NCBI RefSeq assembly: GCF_000227135.1
Contig: NC_018259.1
Span: forward strand, 1,044,305-1,108,304
DNA from: Leishmania donovani
Lineage: Eukaryota > Euglenozoa > Kinetoplastea > Trypanosomatida > Trypanosomatidae
DNA length: 64,000 nt
Reading direction: 5' to 3'
The notes below the pieces were generated by a model. The model worked only from the letters and a program-made list of their open reading frames with translations, was not told the origin of the DNA and made no database searches. This document shows, one piece after another, positions 21,744-31,915 of the stretch. The translations under genes were made by a program, and so were the position numbers. Each line of letters begins with the position of its first letter. Position 1 is the stretch's first letter.

Positions 21744-22611
21744 ACGCGCGCGATAAAGAAAGCGAGCGGGGCGAAATGAAGTAGAAGTGGCCTCAGAAAG
21801 CGAAAAAATAAGATGAGGGAGATGTGAAAGAGCCCGTTGACAGCCGACTGGTGCCTTCACCTTGCTGCGCGTGGCATACACGCTCGCGCACGCACACGCG
21901 CCCAGAGACGAGCACCGCCCATAGATGCACAGACATTTCTGGCGTACGCAAAGAAGAGAGAGACTGGCGTGACAGAGACAACGACGGTGGTGGTAGAAAT
22001 TAGTGTAGGCCGTGGCGCTCAAGAGCACACCGCGTTCATGACATGACGACAAGGAGCGAAAAACAGCACAGAGAGAGAGAGAGCTGACAGCGGCACTCCA
22101 TAGCTTGCCAAAGTCCCCGAGAGGCGGCACAAAAAAGAGACGAACGAGGAAGATGCGCCTGAGTATGCATGCAGGCGCACCGCCCGCTGCATGTGCGCCT
22201 GTGTTTCTCTGTGCGTGTGTGTGTCGATGAATGACCTCAGTGTGAAGAGGAGGGCATATGCACCCTGTGTGCCCGGCGAGGTGGCAGAATACCGGTGGAT
22301 GGAAAAGGAAAAGGAAAACGACACAGATAAATGAGGAAAGCCGTGGAATGAAGGAGTCCAGCACGAAAGAGAGAAAGGAGGAGGGGAGGCCCCAAGACGG
22401 CGTCTGCAGCGGCGCAGCGCTTCGCTGATTCAGCGCCGCGAGTCGCTTGCAAGCGAAAACACAAACAGGCAAGCACAGCAGCTACGTCCTCATTCAATCT
22501 ACGATATCCTCGTCGCTCACACCTCTTCTCCACCGGCACCCCTCACGCGAGAGGAGGCAAGAGGGAAGCAACAAAAAAAAAAACGGCACCATATGCGACT
22601 CAGCGGTCCCA

Positions 22612-23766
22612 CTAAGCTTCTGGAGTTAAGTCTAAATGGCGCTTCAGCAAGTAGCCAAACCCGCTCAGCGCCACAACCACGGCAGCCACCTGCACATAAG
22701 CCATCCACTTCAGAAGCGAGACGGTCCGCTGCAGGTGTTCGATCTCCGCCTGCTGCTCCATCCAGCGATATCGCATCGTCTGAATTTGCGCCTCCCTCGC
22801 CGCCGTCAGTAGCGCCTTTTCTTCGCACATCCATCCACCCGTACTCGCGGGAGCGGGTCCGCGGCCGCCAGCGCGGGAGCCTTCCCACATGGCGCGATCC
22901 TGGCTCAGCATCGTCATGGCCACATGAGAGGTGCGCGCCATCGTGCGAGTGCTATTGAAGACAAGCAGCGTCACCAGCACCGCCAGTACAAGCAACGTGC
23001 CATGGAAGACAGAGCCAAGGCCGCCGCCATCGCCACCGCCGACACCGCCGTCGCCGGCGTTACCATTGGCCTCGGCGCCCTCAGCGTCGCCACCGCCGTT
23101 CTCGGCCGGCGCCACCGCGCCACCGCAAAACTCCTCACTAATCATATTCACCATTTGCCGATACGCTGATGTCATCTCTTTGATGGCACGCGGCGTCGCT
23201 ATGTATTGGATCGCGGAAAAGGACATACTCATTTTACGGCAGTTGCCCCAAATGGCGATGGAGCAGTCGCTGTCGGCGCTATCGGCGGTGATCTCGAAGT
23301 ACGCCTCGGTGCGGAAGGAGCCGCCGGCCGGCACTTCAGGCGTCTGCGACGATATCTGGTACACAAGCATCAGCTTTCCCTCTGGTGTGTTGATGTAGGC
23401 GAAACGGTGCGCCTGGTTCAGTGGCGTCGGCGTACCAGCACGCGGCACCTCGACAATGGCGACGAGCGACACGAAGCGCGAGCCGCTGCCGTGGTCGACT
23501 GCGTAGTCCCACGGGCCGATCTCGAGTTTCGACTCATTGCGCCTGTCGTGGTACTTTCTCAAAAACTCGGTGTTGTCCTGAAACACGTTGTCCCATAGCT
23601 TCTGGATGGTGAGGCCTTTCAGCAGCGTCTGGGGCAGCATAATCTTTTTGTCCTTGCGCGTGGCACTCGAGAACATGTTCTGGGCGATTCGGTTGTTCTT
23701 GTACACCTGCTTGCTCAAGAACTTGTCCGCGGTCGTGCCGCTCATCGGTACGAGTGGCTCTGGCAT
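22612..23766 (-). CDS. VASt-domain membrane protein (probable sterol/lipid transfer, Lam/GRAMD1-like)
   Basis: 384 residues. Residues about 45-215 read as a VASt (StART-like) domain: KLWDNVFQDNTEFLRKYHD, then IGPWDYAVDHGSGSRFVSLVAIVEVP, TPLNQAHRFAYI and SFRTEAYFEITADS. A Gly-rich linker follows (215-250), then a membrane helix (about 254-271), a charged segment with a short coiled coil (about 330-352) and a second membrane helix (about 354-373). In yeast and animals VASt proteins bind sterol and sit at ER contact sites. The GRAM domain normally found N-terminal is absent here, and the membrane anchor is a hairpin-like pair instead of one helix. ATG at 23745 (residue 8) is an alternative start. 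The predicted splice acceptor at 23793-23794 gives a 26-nt leader. Confidence 0.8.
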   Translation of the reverse strand: MPEPLVPMSGTTADKFLSKQVYKNNRIAQNMFSSATRKDKKIMLPQTLLKGLTIQKLWDNVFQDNTEFLRKYHDRRNESKLEIGPWDYAVDHGSGSRFVSLVAIVEVPRAGTPTPLNQAHRFAYINTPEGKLMLVYQISSQTPEVPAGGSFRTEAYFEITADSADSDCSIAIWGNCRKMSMSFSAIQYIATPRAIKEMTSAYRQMVNMISEEFCGGAVAPAENGGGDAEGAEANGNAGDGGVGGGDGGGLGSVFHGTLLVLAVLVTLLVFNSTRTMARTSHVAMTMLSQDRAMWEGSRAGGRGPAPASTGGWMCEEKALLTAAREAQIQTMRYRWMEQQAEIEHLQRTVSLLKWMAYVQVAAVVVALSGFGYLLKRHLDLTPEA

Positions 23767-23792
23767 GGCTGATAGACAGGGCCGAAAGCGGA

Positions 23793-23794
23793 CT
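23793..23794 (-). promoter_or_regulatory. predicted spliced-leader acceptor AG for the VASt gene
   Basis: On the minus strand CCCCTCTGCTAACCCTCGCC and (CA)n lead into CTCTTATACAG. The dinucleotide run seems to serve as part of the pyrimidine tract. Confidence 0.55.
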
Positions 23795-24230
23795 GTATAA
23801 GAGTGTGTGTGTGTGTGTGGTTGTGGCGAGGGTTAGCAGAGGGGCGGGAAGCAGCTGAAACAAGATGTGCGTATTGAGATGCAGCACCGACAGATAGAGA
23901 GCAAGGAATGGCGCACACACACGAAGAGAGAAAAGTCCAAGGTGGCTCTTCACACTCGACGTTCTACGAGGTATACGCGCGTGCCCGTGCTCTGTTTCAC
24001 CTGCGGGTTCGGAGAAGGGGAAGGGGGGAGCTGTCAGGTTCCCCACCAAACGCGGCGCGGCACCAACAATATAAAAGAAAAGCGATACGTTGGCCAACGG
24101 AAGAAAAAAGAACACGTGTGTGCTTGCGAGTGCCCGCAGAGAAGATTAGTTGCTAAGGTGTTCAGCACTGACGAGATCCCAAAGTGCACAGATGGGCGTA
24201 CTGCGTGTACGCATATGCATGTACATGAAC

Positions 24231-24251
24231 GTGTGTGTGTGTGTGTGTGTG
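24231..24251 (+). repeat. (GT)10 microsatellite
   Basis: Uninterrupted GT run. Confidence 0.9.
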
Positions 24252-25193
24252 CTTCCCGTTTTCCATGTGCGGGCGCAGCAGGTCAAGCGCGTTGGAGAAA
24301 TGCGGAAAGATGTGGAATCCTTCTTTTCGTTGTTGTTCACTAATACTATTGCTCGAAGTACGCGGCCTCCCTGTCACACGTGCGTGCACTTCTCTCTGGC
24401 GTGGCTCCTGGAGCGCACGGATAGCGTAGTGTGGAGGACGGCACTCGTCACGATGTCGAAGAGATGAACAACGACCAAAGAAGGAGTAGGTGCGCGTATG
24501 CAGTCATTCGAGAGCGAAGAGTACAACGGAGGAGGTGGAGCGATACGGAAAACATAAACGTGCACGGGCATCGAGGACTCCGGCCGGCCAGAAAGCTCGC
24601 AGTGTAGCGAGAGGAGTGAGCGAGAAGTAAAGGAGGGGGAGGGGGCTGTGGCGACAGCCACCTCCGAGTGTCACATAGGGAAGAGGGAAGGGGAGGGGGC
24701 AAAGCAAGCAAGCATTATACGCATCCGTGCCGCTCGCTGATAGGCGCGTCCTGCTCCGCCTTGCCGTCCACTCGGCCTTTATCATCGCCTCCTCTGCGTT
24801 TGGTTGCGACGCCTGCGTCGCATGCTCGTCTGCCGAGTAGGCAAGTCGTTTGGAAGGCTAAAGAAAATGACCCCACGCAACACAGAAAAGATCGACCGCC
24901 ACGTGTCCTCCCTGCGAGGGTGAGTGAAAGACGGAGGCAATCAGCAAAAGAAGAGGAAAAAAGGCTAAAGTTGCAACGCCTGTCTCGCCGCGCATGCCGC
25001 TGCAGCCACGCTCACGCGCGCAGATGGGGTGCAGAGCGACGGCTGCGAAAGAAGCGGGGGAGTCAGGAGAGGATGAGGTGGGGACAGTAAGAGAAACCGA
25101 CGTCAGACCCCCTCCCTGACCCATCCCTGTGCAGCTACGTACCCACTTCTGCTGCGACGGCGGCCTCCAGTGGGTGAACGCAGCGCTTGCTGC

Positions 25194-25598
25194 TTAGAAG
25201 CGCAGGCGCTGGAAGAACCACATGCTGCTGCCGGCGTTGTAGCGCGCCTGGAACACGTGCCTCACCAGCCTCTTCGAGCGCGAGCGCTTCGACGCGTCAG
25301 ACACGTTGATCTTGCCGCGCAGCTCCTTCGACATGTCCACGTTGTAGCGGGTGGGCAGGAAGTGCTTGTGGTTCACAACGCGCAGGAACACGCCCACCTG
25401 CGAGCGGCGCGCGATCGTCTGCTTGCTCATCCCGCGCACGACCTTCTTCGGGTACTTCTTGATGCCCGCAAGCAGCGCGCGGCCGTACGGGCGCTCCTTC
25501 GTCGCGATGTCAGAGTTCTGCACGATCACCGCCTTGTGGCCGGCGTAGCGGCCAGCCGTCACGATGACCACCTTACCGGGCTTCAGGAACTTCGTCAT
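25194..25598 (-). CDS. RPL27: 60S ribosomal protein eL27, copy 1
   Basis: 134 residues, full length for eL27. It starts MTKFLKPGKVVIVTAGRYAG (a KOW-type N-terminus) and ends WFFQRLRF, the conserved eukaryotic C-terminus. Component of the cytosolic large ribosomal subunit. The frame stays open upstream, but without a convincing start; the ATG here matches the family N-terminus and follows a predicted acceptor by about 50 nt. The coding sequence differs from copy 2 (31511-31915) at a single base (25416 versus 31733, a synonymous Thr ACG/ACT), while the flanks are unrelated within about 5 bp of each end. The copies are separated by one unrelated gene. Confidence 0.98.
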   Translation of the reverse strand: MTKFLKPGKVVIVTAGRYAGHKAVIVQNSDIATKERPYGRALLAGIKKYPKKVVRGMSKQTIARRSQVGVFLRVVNHKHFLPTRYNVDMSKELRGKINVSDASKRSRSKRLVRHVFQARYNAGSSMWFFQRLRF

Positions 25599-26519
25599 CT
25601 CGTCGACTTGCAAGTTGTGCGTGCCAGTTGGAGACGTGGAGGCTGCACTTGACGGGAGCCGTGAAAGAGGATGAGGGGGCGACTTGACAGAAACAACTTT
25701 CTGCACCGCGACGTTGGTATGTACGTGCGTGTTTAGGTTTATGTGTAGGTCATCGAATGGGTGGAGGTATGCCCAGCGGCGGCACACATACGGGCAAGCG
25801 GGGAGGAGCACGGAAGGTGGTGGGCAAGGCGGGCGAGAGACAACGTGAAGCGCAAGGAGAGCAGAGAAAGTGTGAGAGCTTCGCAAAGCGAGGCGGCACG
25901 TGCGTGTCGGCAGGCACACCGAGACAGACCGAGACGCAGGAGGGCGTTTAAGTGGCGTCGGTAGACAAGATGGGGTTCGCTCGCACACAGAGGAGGCCAG
26001 CGAGCGGTGGCTTGTCGCGGGGAGCTGGGCGGTCCAGCATGCAAGCCTCCTTGGGCGCGCATGGGCCGCGAGTCACCCCCTCATCAAAGAGCGGAGCCGA
26101 CAAGAGCTTTCGCCTGTCCCGCCCCTCTTCTCCTCTCCTCTCGCAGTCATCTTCTCCGTCGATTTCCATGCGCTCTTCTTCAAGCCGGGCCCACAACTTC
26201 GTGCTGCGCGTCTTTTCGCTCGGTTGCATCGCTGCTGTGGTCGCGGTTGCGTGAAGAGCAGCACGCGTGCGACGGTGGCCGAAGATGCGGCCGAACGAAA
26301 ACAAGAGAGGACGCACTTGGTGGAGTGCCTGCGGGCGCGTGTGTGCATGTGTGTGTGGCGATGGGTGAGTAGCTGTTCGTGTAGCTTGTGTCCCACGTGA
26401 GCAGGGGGAGGGGGAAGGGAGGGGTGCTCGTCTCGCAGTGCGCCAGTCCCACGCAGGCGCACACGCGTGCGCCAATGCAACCATGCGAGCCTTCGCGTGC
26501 ACACGAGTGTGCCGTGCGC
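25599..26519 (-). other. intergenic region upstream of eL27 copy 1
   Basis: eL27 leader plus the 3' flank of the 1128-aa gene; no gene or long repeat seen. Confidence 0.65.
25648..25649 (-). promoter_or_regulatory. predicted spliced-leader acceptor AG for eL27 copy 1
   Basis: Minus-strand CCCCCTCATCCTCTTTCACGG tract then CCGTCAAG. A second AG lies 5 nt further on (25643-25644). Leader about 45-50 nt. Confidence 0.5.
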
Positions 26520-29500
26520 TCACTGCAAAGACTTCAGCAGCCGCTTCTCCATAGTGCTGAGCTTCTGCATGGTCGCCTTTTCCTCGTGGAGGACCTGGTC
26601 CTTTGCAGTATCGCGCACCTCCTGCAGCACAAGACGAGCTCTCTCCGACAGCGGTATCGTTTCGACGGAGGATTTTGTGCCCGTTACCTGCACCTTCCTC
26701 TCGCCGTTCCGTGGCGGTGACGTCACCTTGCCCAATGGCGTAGCGGCGGCCGATGCCGTGGGCGCTGACAACAGTTGCGACGTGTACCACCACACCTGCA
26801 GGCAGTCCTGTACCCGCATCGCATCCATCTTCTTCTGAACGAACCGTAGCGCCGGCACCGCCTCTGCCTCTCGTCCTTCCGCGGCGAAGTGGAGAGCGAG
26901 CACGGTGATGTCGAGCAGCTGCTGTGGGTTTCCGAGCAGCGGCAGCATCCTCGTCTGCTCCAGGTTTGCCACCAGACGCTCTTCCTCTGCACTTCCACGC
27001 GGCGGCATTCCGCTGAACCGCAGCCCGCACACCATTTGACCCCACAAGAAGGTGTTTGGCCGCAGGCTCGGCGACCGGGCAATGTCCTGTAGCCGCTCGG
27101 CGACACGCGCACCGGCGGTTTCGATCAGCTGCGCAAACGCTCTCGTCAGATGAGTCCACTCCTTCACCGTGAAAGCCCACTGCCCAGCGCCTGGCGTTAC
27201 TGTACCCCGTTGCGTATCCTGCGTCGATGACGCGGAGCCGGTCCACAGCACCGAAGACAGGTGAAAGTACTCCTTCACACATGGCCAGTACCAGTTCAGC
27301 CGGGCGAGGTCAACGAAGAGAGAGCGTGACGTGGCAAGCCGCTGCTCCAGTGCCCGCATCGTCTCCAGCAGTAGAGTTGTCGAGACCCCGTCTGCAGGGC
27401 CCCCAAAGCGGCAGAGGGACGCGAGAAACTCCGCCAGAGACGTTGCGGAGTTGATGGAGCGGAAGGAGTCGCTTGGCCGCAGCGGCGGGGTGCACAGCCG
27501 CTTGCCAATCTCTGCCAGCACCGCCTGCACCGCTGGATTCTCGTACTGGCGTAGTTCGATGAGGCCGTTGAAGCAGAACACCAGCTGCAGAAGCGTGAGG
27601 CGCGTGAGCTCCTCCATCGTGGGAAAAAACTTCCCGGGCACCAGAGTCCCGTCGCACGGCGCCTTGACAAATCGCTGGCCGTTCACTTGCCCGAGGCTCT
27701 TCAGCAACGTCACCTTCGCGGCAGAACTCAGCGCCGTGCCAAGCTCCGGCAGAGCGCGAACGACGCCGTGCACAACGTGGCGGGACTTGACGTGATGGCG
27801 GGCCACCACCACCATCACACTCACCTGCTCGAAGCTCGACAGAGCGCGGCCCTTCAGGTGGTCCATCACTGTGATGTAGGGTGCCTTGGCACCCACACCC
27901 ATCCTCGACAGAGAAGACAAGTAGCGGACGAGCTGGGATGTGTGCACCTCCCCGAGAGTGCCCTGCAGCGGCCCTTGCAGCTGCTCATTGAGCAGTTTCA
28001 TGAGGACTCGCCGCTCCTCAGCGACTGCGCGCGCAACAGACTCACGCAGCCTAGGTTGCGTCTCTGGCGCACTGCTCAAATCCGCCGCCGAAGAACAGAG
28101 ACCGCACTGCTCCTGCTGCTCTTGTTGGTGACGCATCTGCAGAGCTTGATCGGTATAGTGTGCCACGACGAGTTCGTTGAGCACATGCACGCAATCCCTT
28201 GCCGTGAAGCCGGCGCTGCAGGTCATAATCAGCCCACACAAGGCGCGGTGCTTGCGCGCCGTGTCGGCCAGCGTCAGCGGAGAGCAGCGCTGCAGCACAT
28301 CCCTGGACTTGAGGGTAGCTTGACCGTCTGCATCAAAGGCGATGAAAGGCTGCGATGCCGCTGCCACTGTCAACGCGCCGGGCACGTCGGTGGCGCAGGG
28401 CGTGTAGACACGCCAGTAGAAGACAGCAGCGGCAACGCTCGCTTGCTCGCGCGAGGACAGCTCTGCCATGAAGCGGAGCAACACCGACGCGGACTTCTCG
28501 ATGGCGTTTGCAAGCGTGGTGCACAAGTTGAGAACGTGTGCCCGCACCGCGGTGGCTGGCGCCGCCGGTTTCGACTTTTCCCCGGAACCCCCGTCAACGT
28601 GCCCTGCGCTTTTTGGCATGTCGTTGTCGATGTATTCATCCAGCGCCGCCTCGGGAATCGTGCCGAGTAGCGGCAGCAAACGTGTCTGTGCGTGATGCAC
28701 GACAGCGGGGTCGTTGCGACCGGCATCGTAGAGAACTGAAGAGAGGCGGTGCAGTAGTCGTGCGTAAAGGCGCAGACACAGCCCAGCATGCACCCACGAT
28801 TGACCTCGCACCGAAGTCAGCGACAGAAGATCTGCGAGCGCGCTGGCGCCACTGGCCAGCTGAGGCACCGTGAAGTGCTGAACATCGGCATTCCCCAAGC
28901 CCTGCAAAACGGCCAGAAGAAGTGCGTTGTCTGTGAGTCGAAGCGTCGTCAGACGCGTGAGCCACGCGCACAGCTGCGAGACGGACAGTGATGGTACGGT
29001 GGTGAGTGCGCATGCAAGTAGATCCGGAATAAGAGGACGGCTGGCGTCCAGCAGCATGGCCCCATCGGCCGCCTCCGGTGGCGTGTCGGCTGCCGTCTCA
29101 GCATCCTTCCCCGTCGAAGTAGCCGCGCCGCGGCTTTTCTCACAGTGGAACGGTATCGATGGCACAGAGGATGAGGATGGTGAAGAGGAGGTAGCGCCGT
29201 CACTTGAAGCCGGCCGTCGCCGCACCGTCAGCACATCGACCAGCGAGATGAGCTCCTGCTTGCTGAAGGTGCTGAGACGAGCCTGCACCACGCGCAAAAC
29301 ATGCTCCAGCGAAAAAGATGCCCATTCAAAGCTGCTCACGCTCGGCCTACCGCCATGGGGTGCATCCCCCGCGGCAGCCGAGGTCGAGGAGGCGGCTTCG
29401 ACAATGACCCGCGTCACACCAAGCAGGTCCACAGGCCGCTCGACGACGCTCGCCAGCGCCATCGTCCGCTCCCGAACCTCCTCTAACAGTCGCGAATTCA

Positions 29501-29906
29501 CGAGCGGCGCGCAGGCGTCACAGCCGACGTAGGGTCTCAACTTCAGCAGCGCCTCCATGACCAACACAGTTTCCGTGGCGGTGAGCGAGTCGGCCACTTC
29601 CACCAGCTCCGCCTGCACACACTGCACAGTGCTTTGCAGATCCGCGTTCAACACGGTGCGAAAGTCACAGGTCTCACTGACAGCAGCAGCCAGCGCGTGC
29701 AGCATGTTTGCCTGCGAGCGTGCATCAGCGCCGCCGCACAGTTGCCTCACTATAGGGAGAGCGTTAAGCGCTGGTGAGCTCGAGGACACGTAGAGCAAGT
29801 CGAGCTGACGAAGAGCGTGAACCGCCATACCGGCCTGATTACTCGACAGCACCCCCGGTGTGCACGCGCGGCGGAGAAGCCGTCGCAACTGCACCTGTGC
29901 CTGCAT
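26520..29906 (-). CDS. conserved hypothetical mitochondrial helical protein, 1128 aa
   Basis: The N-terminus MQAQVQLRRLLRRACTPGVL is an amphipathic Arg/Leu helix with no acidic residue, consistent with mitochondrial import. The protein is rich in Leu/Ala helices of repeating length (for example blocks ending in ALPELGTALSS and TLLKSLGQVNGQRF), suggesting an alpha-solenoid like the pentatricopeptide/octotricopeptide or FASTK-type RNA-binding proteins, which are abundant in kinetoplastid mitochondria. No catalytic motif is seen. The C-terminus ends in a charged coiled helix (EEKATMQKLSTMEKRLLKSLQ). The start ATG is 28 nt after a predicted acceptor whose pyrimidine tract contains a 12-C run. The mitochondrial RNA role is inference. 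Confidence 0.8.
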   Translation of the reverse strand: MQAQVQLRRLLRRACTPGVLSSNQAGMAVHALRQLDLLYVSSSSPALNALPIVRQLCGGADARSQANMLHALAAAVSETCDFRTVLNADLQSTVQCVQAELVEVADSLTATETVLVMEALLKLRPYVGCDACAPLVNSRLLEEVRERTMALASVVERPVDLLGVTRVIVEAASSTSAAAGDAPHGGRPSVSSFEWASFSLEHVLRVVQARLSTFSKQELISLVDVLTVRRRPASSDGATSSSPSSSSVPSIPFHCEKSRGAATSTGKDAETAADTPPEAADGAMLLDASRPLIPDLLACALTTVPSLSVSQLCAWLTRLTTLRLTDNALLLAVLQGLGNADVQHFTVPQLASGASALADLLSLTSVRGQSWVHAGLCLRLYARLLHRLSSVLYDAGRNDPAVVHHAQTRLLPLLGTIPEAALDEYIDNDMPKSAGHVDGGSGEKSKPAAPATAVRAHVLNLCTTLANAIEKSASVLLRFMAELSSREQASVAAAVFYWRVYTPCATDVPGALTVAAASQPFIAFDADGQATLKSRDVLQRCSPLTLADTARKHRALCGLIMTCSAGFTARDCVHVLNELVVAHYTDQALQMRHQQEQQEQCGLCSSAADLSSAPETQPRLRESVARAVAEERRVLMKLLNEQLQGPLQGTLGEVHTSQLVRYLSSLSRMGVGAKAPYITVMDHLKGRALSSFEQVSVMVVVARHHVKSRHVVHGVVRALPELGTALSSAAKVTLLKSLGQVNGQRFVKAPCDGTLVPGKFFPTMEELTRLTLLQLVFCFNGLIELRQYENPAVQAVLAEIGKRLCTPPLRPSDSFRSINSATSLAEFLASLCRFGGPADGVSTTLLLETMRALEQRLATSRSLFVDLARLNWYWPCVKEYFHLSSVLWTGSASSTQDTQRGTVTPGAGQWAFTVKEWTHLTRAFAQLIETAGARVAERLQDIARSPSLRPNTFLWGQMVCGLRFSGMPPRGSAEEERLVANLEQTRMLPLLGNPQQLLDITVLALHFAAEGREAEAVPALRFVQKKMDAMRVQDCLQVWWYTSQLLSAPTASAAATPLGKVTSPPRNGERKVQVTGTKSSVETIPLSERARLVLQEVRDTAKDQVLHEEKATMQKLSTMEKRLLKSLQ

Positions 29907-29934
29907 GGCAGTGGCGCGTCGGTACTACGTTCTA

Positions 29935-29936
29935 CT
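29935..29936 (-). promoter_or_regulatory. predicted spliced-leader acceptor AG for the 1128-aa gene
   Basis: On the minus strand CTTCTTTTTTG and a run of 12 C are followed by TCGTGTGCGTGTAACACAG. The poly-C run is the core of the pyrimidine tract; leader about 28 nt. Confidence 0.6.
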
Positions 29937-29953
29937 GTGTTACACGCACACGA

Positions 29954-29965
29954 GGGGGGGGGGGG
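29954..29965 (+). repeat. poly-G tract, 12 nt (poly-C of a splice-site pyrimidine tract)
   Basis: Lies 18 nt from the predicted acceptor of the 1128-aa gene, so here the homopolymer probably has a function. Confidence 0.85.
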
Positions 29966-31510
29966 CAAAAAAGAAGGTGCCGCGCTTCATTACAGAGACG
30001 GGGCGAGTGCGAAGCAGAAATTAGTAGATGAGTGGACAGTGGTGAGCAAGCACGCCCCTAGAGAGAGGGTCAGAGGAGAAGCGCCTACACAGAGTAAGCC
30101 ATAAAGCTGTGTTGCGAGTGTGCCAAGGCCCACCTCCTCGCAGAGCTAACACGAATACTGGCGACGGTAGACCCTGTGAAGAGCTGCCACAGTGCTGCCG
30201 ATCCACCAGAAGCAGCAGACCAGTCAGTGCCCTCTTGTGGGACCAAGGGGCAAACCGACGGATGCCTTCACGCCATCACTTCCCACAAACATACTCACAT
30301 ACGCGCTAGCCACGCAAGTTGCACCACGCGGAGGTGTGTACCACCTGGCCGGGTAAAAGACGGGACGCTGGCGGGAGAGGCGCAGTCGTTGCTCTGTCCG
30401 GAGGGAGAAGGTGGGGGTGTGGGGGTGACCCGAATCCAGGCTCCTCCCTGGCTGACCGCTCTCATGATCGCCTTGCAGGCTTTCCGTCCTGCGTTCATGT
30501 TTGACCTTTTACGTTGTTTTGAAGCTCGAAAAGAAGAAACGACCAAACGAAAAGGAAAGAGAGAGACGCGCAGGTGCGTGCAGGCGCACCGGCACCGGCA
30601 CGCACATGCGTGAGCGGCAACGTCAAAGTAGGACAACGAAAGGAGTCAGTGAACGCACGCACACACAGAGAGAGAGAAGGTAACGCGGCGCTTCGCTAAG
30701 AAGCAGAGAGCGAGGAGGAAAGATACATGTGAGCAGCTCTAGGAACCCTCTTGATGACGAAGGTCAGCACCACTGCTCTGGAGGTGCACCGCAGATGCCA
30801 CGCCTTTGCAGCTCATCACGTAGGCGCCTCTCCCACTCCTTCTCCTTTTCTCGAGCTGCCATCCCTCGCTCCTCCCCCCTTCTGAAAGAGCGCGTGTGCG
30901 CGTGCGTTGACTCGCTTTCCCCTTCCTCTGTCCTTCTCCGTCGCCGGTCGATGCACTCGGAATTCCACGCGCACGCATGTGGCGAAAAGACCGTCTTCCG
31001 CGCAGTATCCTCCGCTGCCACTACACCACGCCCCAGTCGCACATCAAGCCCGCATGTCATGGCGCGCTGGCAACCGCCTTTCCTTCCTTCTGTTTTGTTT
31101 TTCACCTCACGCAAGCCTGGGTGTGTATTTCTCCGCCGAGGCTCCCGGCGCCGCCTGGCGCTACGGCGCGAGAGCAGCCGCACATGCACGCCAGGAGCGG
31201 GATAGACGCACGCAGGCGCATATCACGCTGAGCGCAAAAGAGGGCAACAGAACACATCGATGAAACAGGCGGACGCGGATGCGTGTACGACGAGCCGAGT
31301 GGGAGGGCACGTCCAGGAGGAAGTCTGGCGTGCACGAGAGCGCCCATTCGAATGCCCGGAGGCGGCGGGGCGTTAGCGGCTTTGCACAGATGGGTCGGAA
31401 GGGACAGAGAAGGCGGCCGTGCACCCCTTCGGCGCTCTCCAGCCTCCAGATCGGCCGTCCGCCGCGCCCGCCCGAGAAGCCCCTCTCAGACTGCTCCGTG
31501 CCTCCGCTGC

Positions 31511-31915
31511 TTAGAAGCGCAGGCGCTGGAAGAACCACATGCTGCTGCCGGCGTTGTAGCGCGCCTGGAACACGTGCCTCACCAGCCTCTTCGAGCGCGA
31601 GCGCTTCGACGCGTCAGACACGTTGATCTTGCCGCGCAGCTCCTTCGACATGTCCACGTTGTAGCGGGTGGGCAGGAAGTGCTTGTGGTTCACAACGCGC
31701 AGGAACACGCCCACCTGCGAGCGGCGCGCGATAGTCTGCTTGCTCATCCCGCGCACGACCTTCTTCGGGTACTTCTTGATGCCCGCAAGCAGCGCGCGGC
31801 CGTACGGGCGCTCCTTCGTCGCGATGTCAGAGTTCTGCACGATCACCGCCTTGTGGCCGGCGTAGCGGCCAGCCGTCACGATGACCACCTTACCGGGCTT
31901 CAGGAACTTCGTCAT
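31511..31915 (-). CDS. RPL27: 60S ribosomal protein eL27, copy 2
   Basis: 134 residues, identical in protein sequence to copy 1 at 25194-25598 and 404/405 identical in DNA. The start is fixed by the family N-terminus MTKFLKPGKVV and by a strong acceptor 32 nt upstream. Both copies look intact and expressible, each with its own leader and 3' flank, so dosage or stage-specific use through different 3' UTRs is possible (inference). The tight limits of identity (31506-31920) point to recent gene conversion confined to the coding sequence. Confidence 0.98.
   Translation of the reverse strand: MTKFLKPGKVVIVTAGRYAGHKAVIVQNSDIATKERPYGRALLAGIKKYPKKVVRGMSKQTIARRSQVGVFLRVVNHKHFLPTRYNVDMSKELRGKINVSDASKRSRSKRLVRHVFQARYNAGSSMWFFQRLRF

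Larger units (their letters stand above)
20087..22611 (-). other. 2.5 kb intergenic region (3' flank of the VASt gene)
   Basis: No credible gene. It holds an 11-A run at about 20110-20120 (a T tract in the RNA sense just before the 839-aa gene), a 12-G run (20814-20825), (AC)n near 20685-20698 and a (TG)n run at 21706-21743. The longest frames are repeat-derived. Confidence 0.6.
23767..25193 (-). other. intergenic region between eL27 copy 1 and the VASt gene
   Basis: Contains (GT)n runs at 23803-23819 and 24231-24251. No gene seen; it should hold the eL27 copy 1 3' UTR. Confidence 0.65.
29907..31510 (-). other. intergenic region between eL27 copy 2 and the 1128-aa gene
   Basis: Holds the 5' leader above and the eL27 copy 2 3' flank. 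No gene seen on either strand; nothing resembles the 3' flank of eL27 copy 1. Confidence 0.65.

Noticed and set aside
25599..25988. In-frame upstream extension of eL27 copy 1 (130 codons)
   Set aside because: eL27 starts exactly at MTKFLKPG in the family and in copy 2; the extension lies upstream of the predicted splice acceptor.
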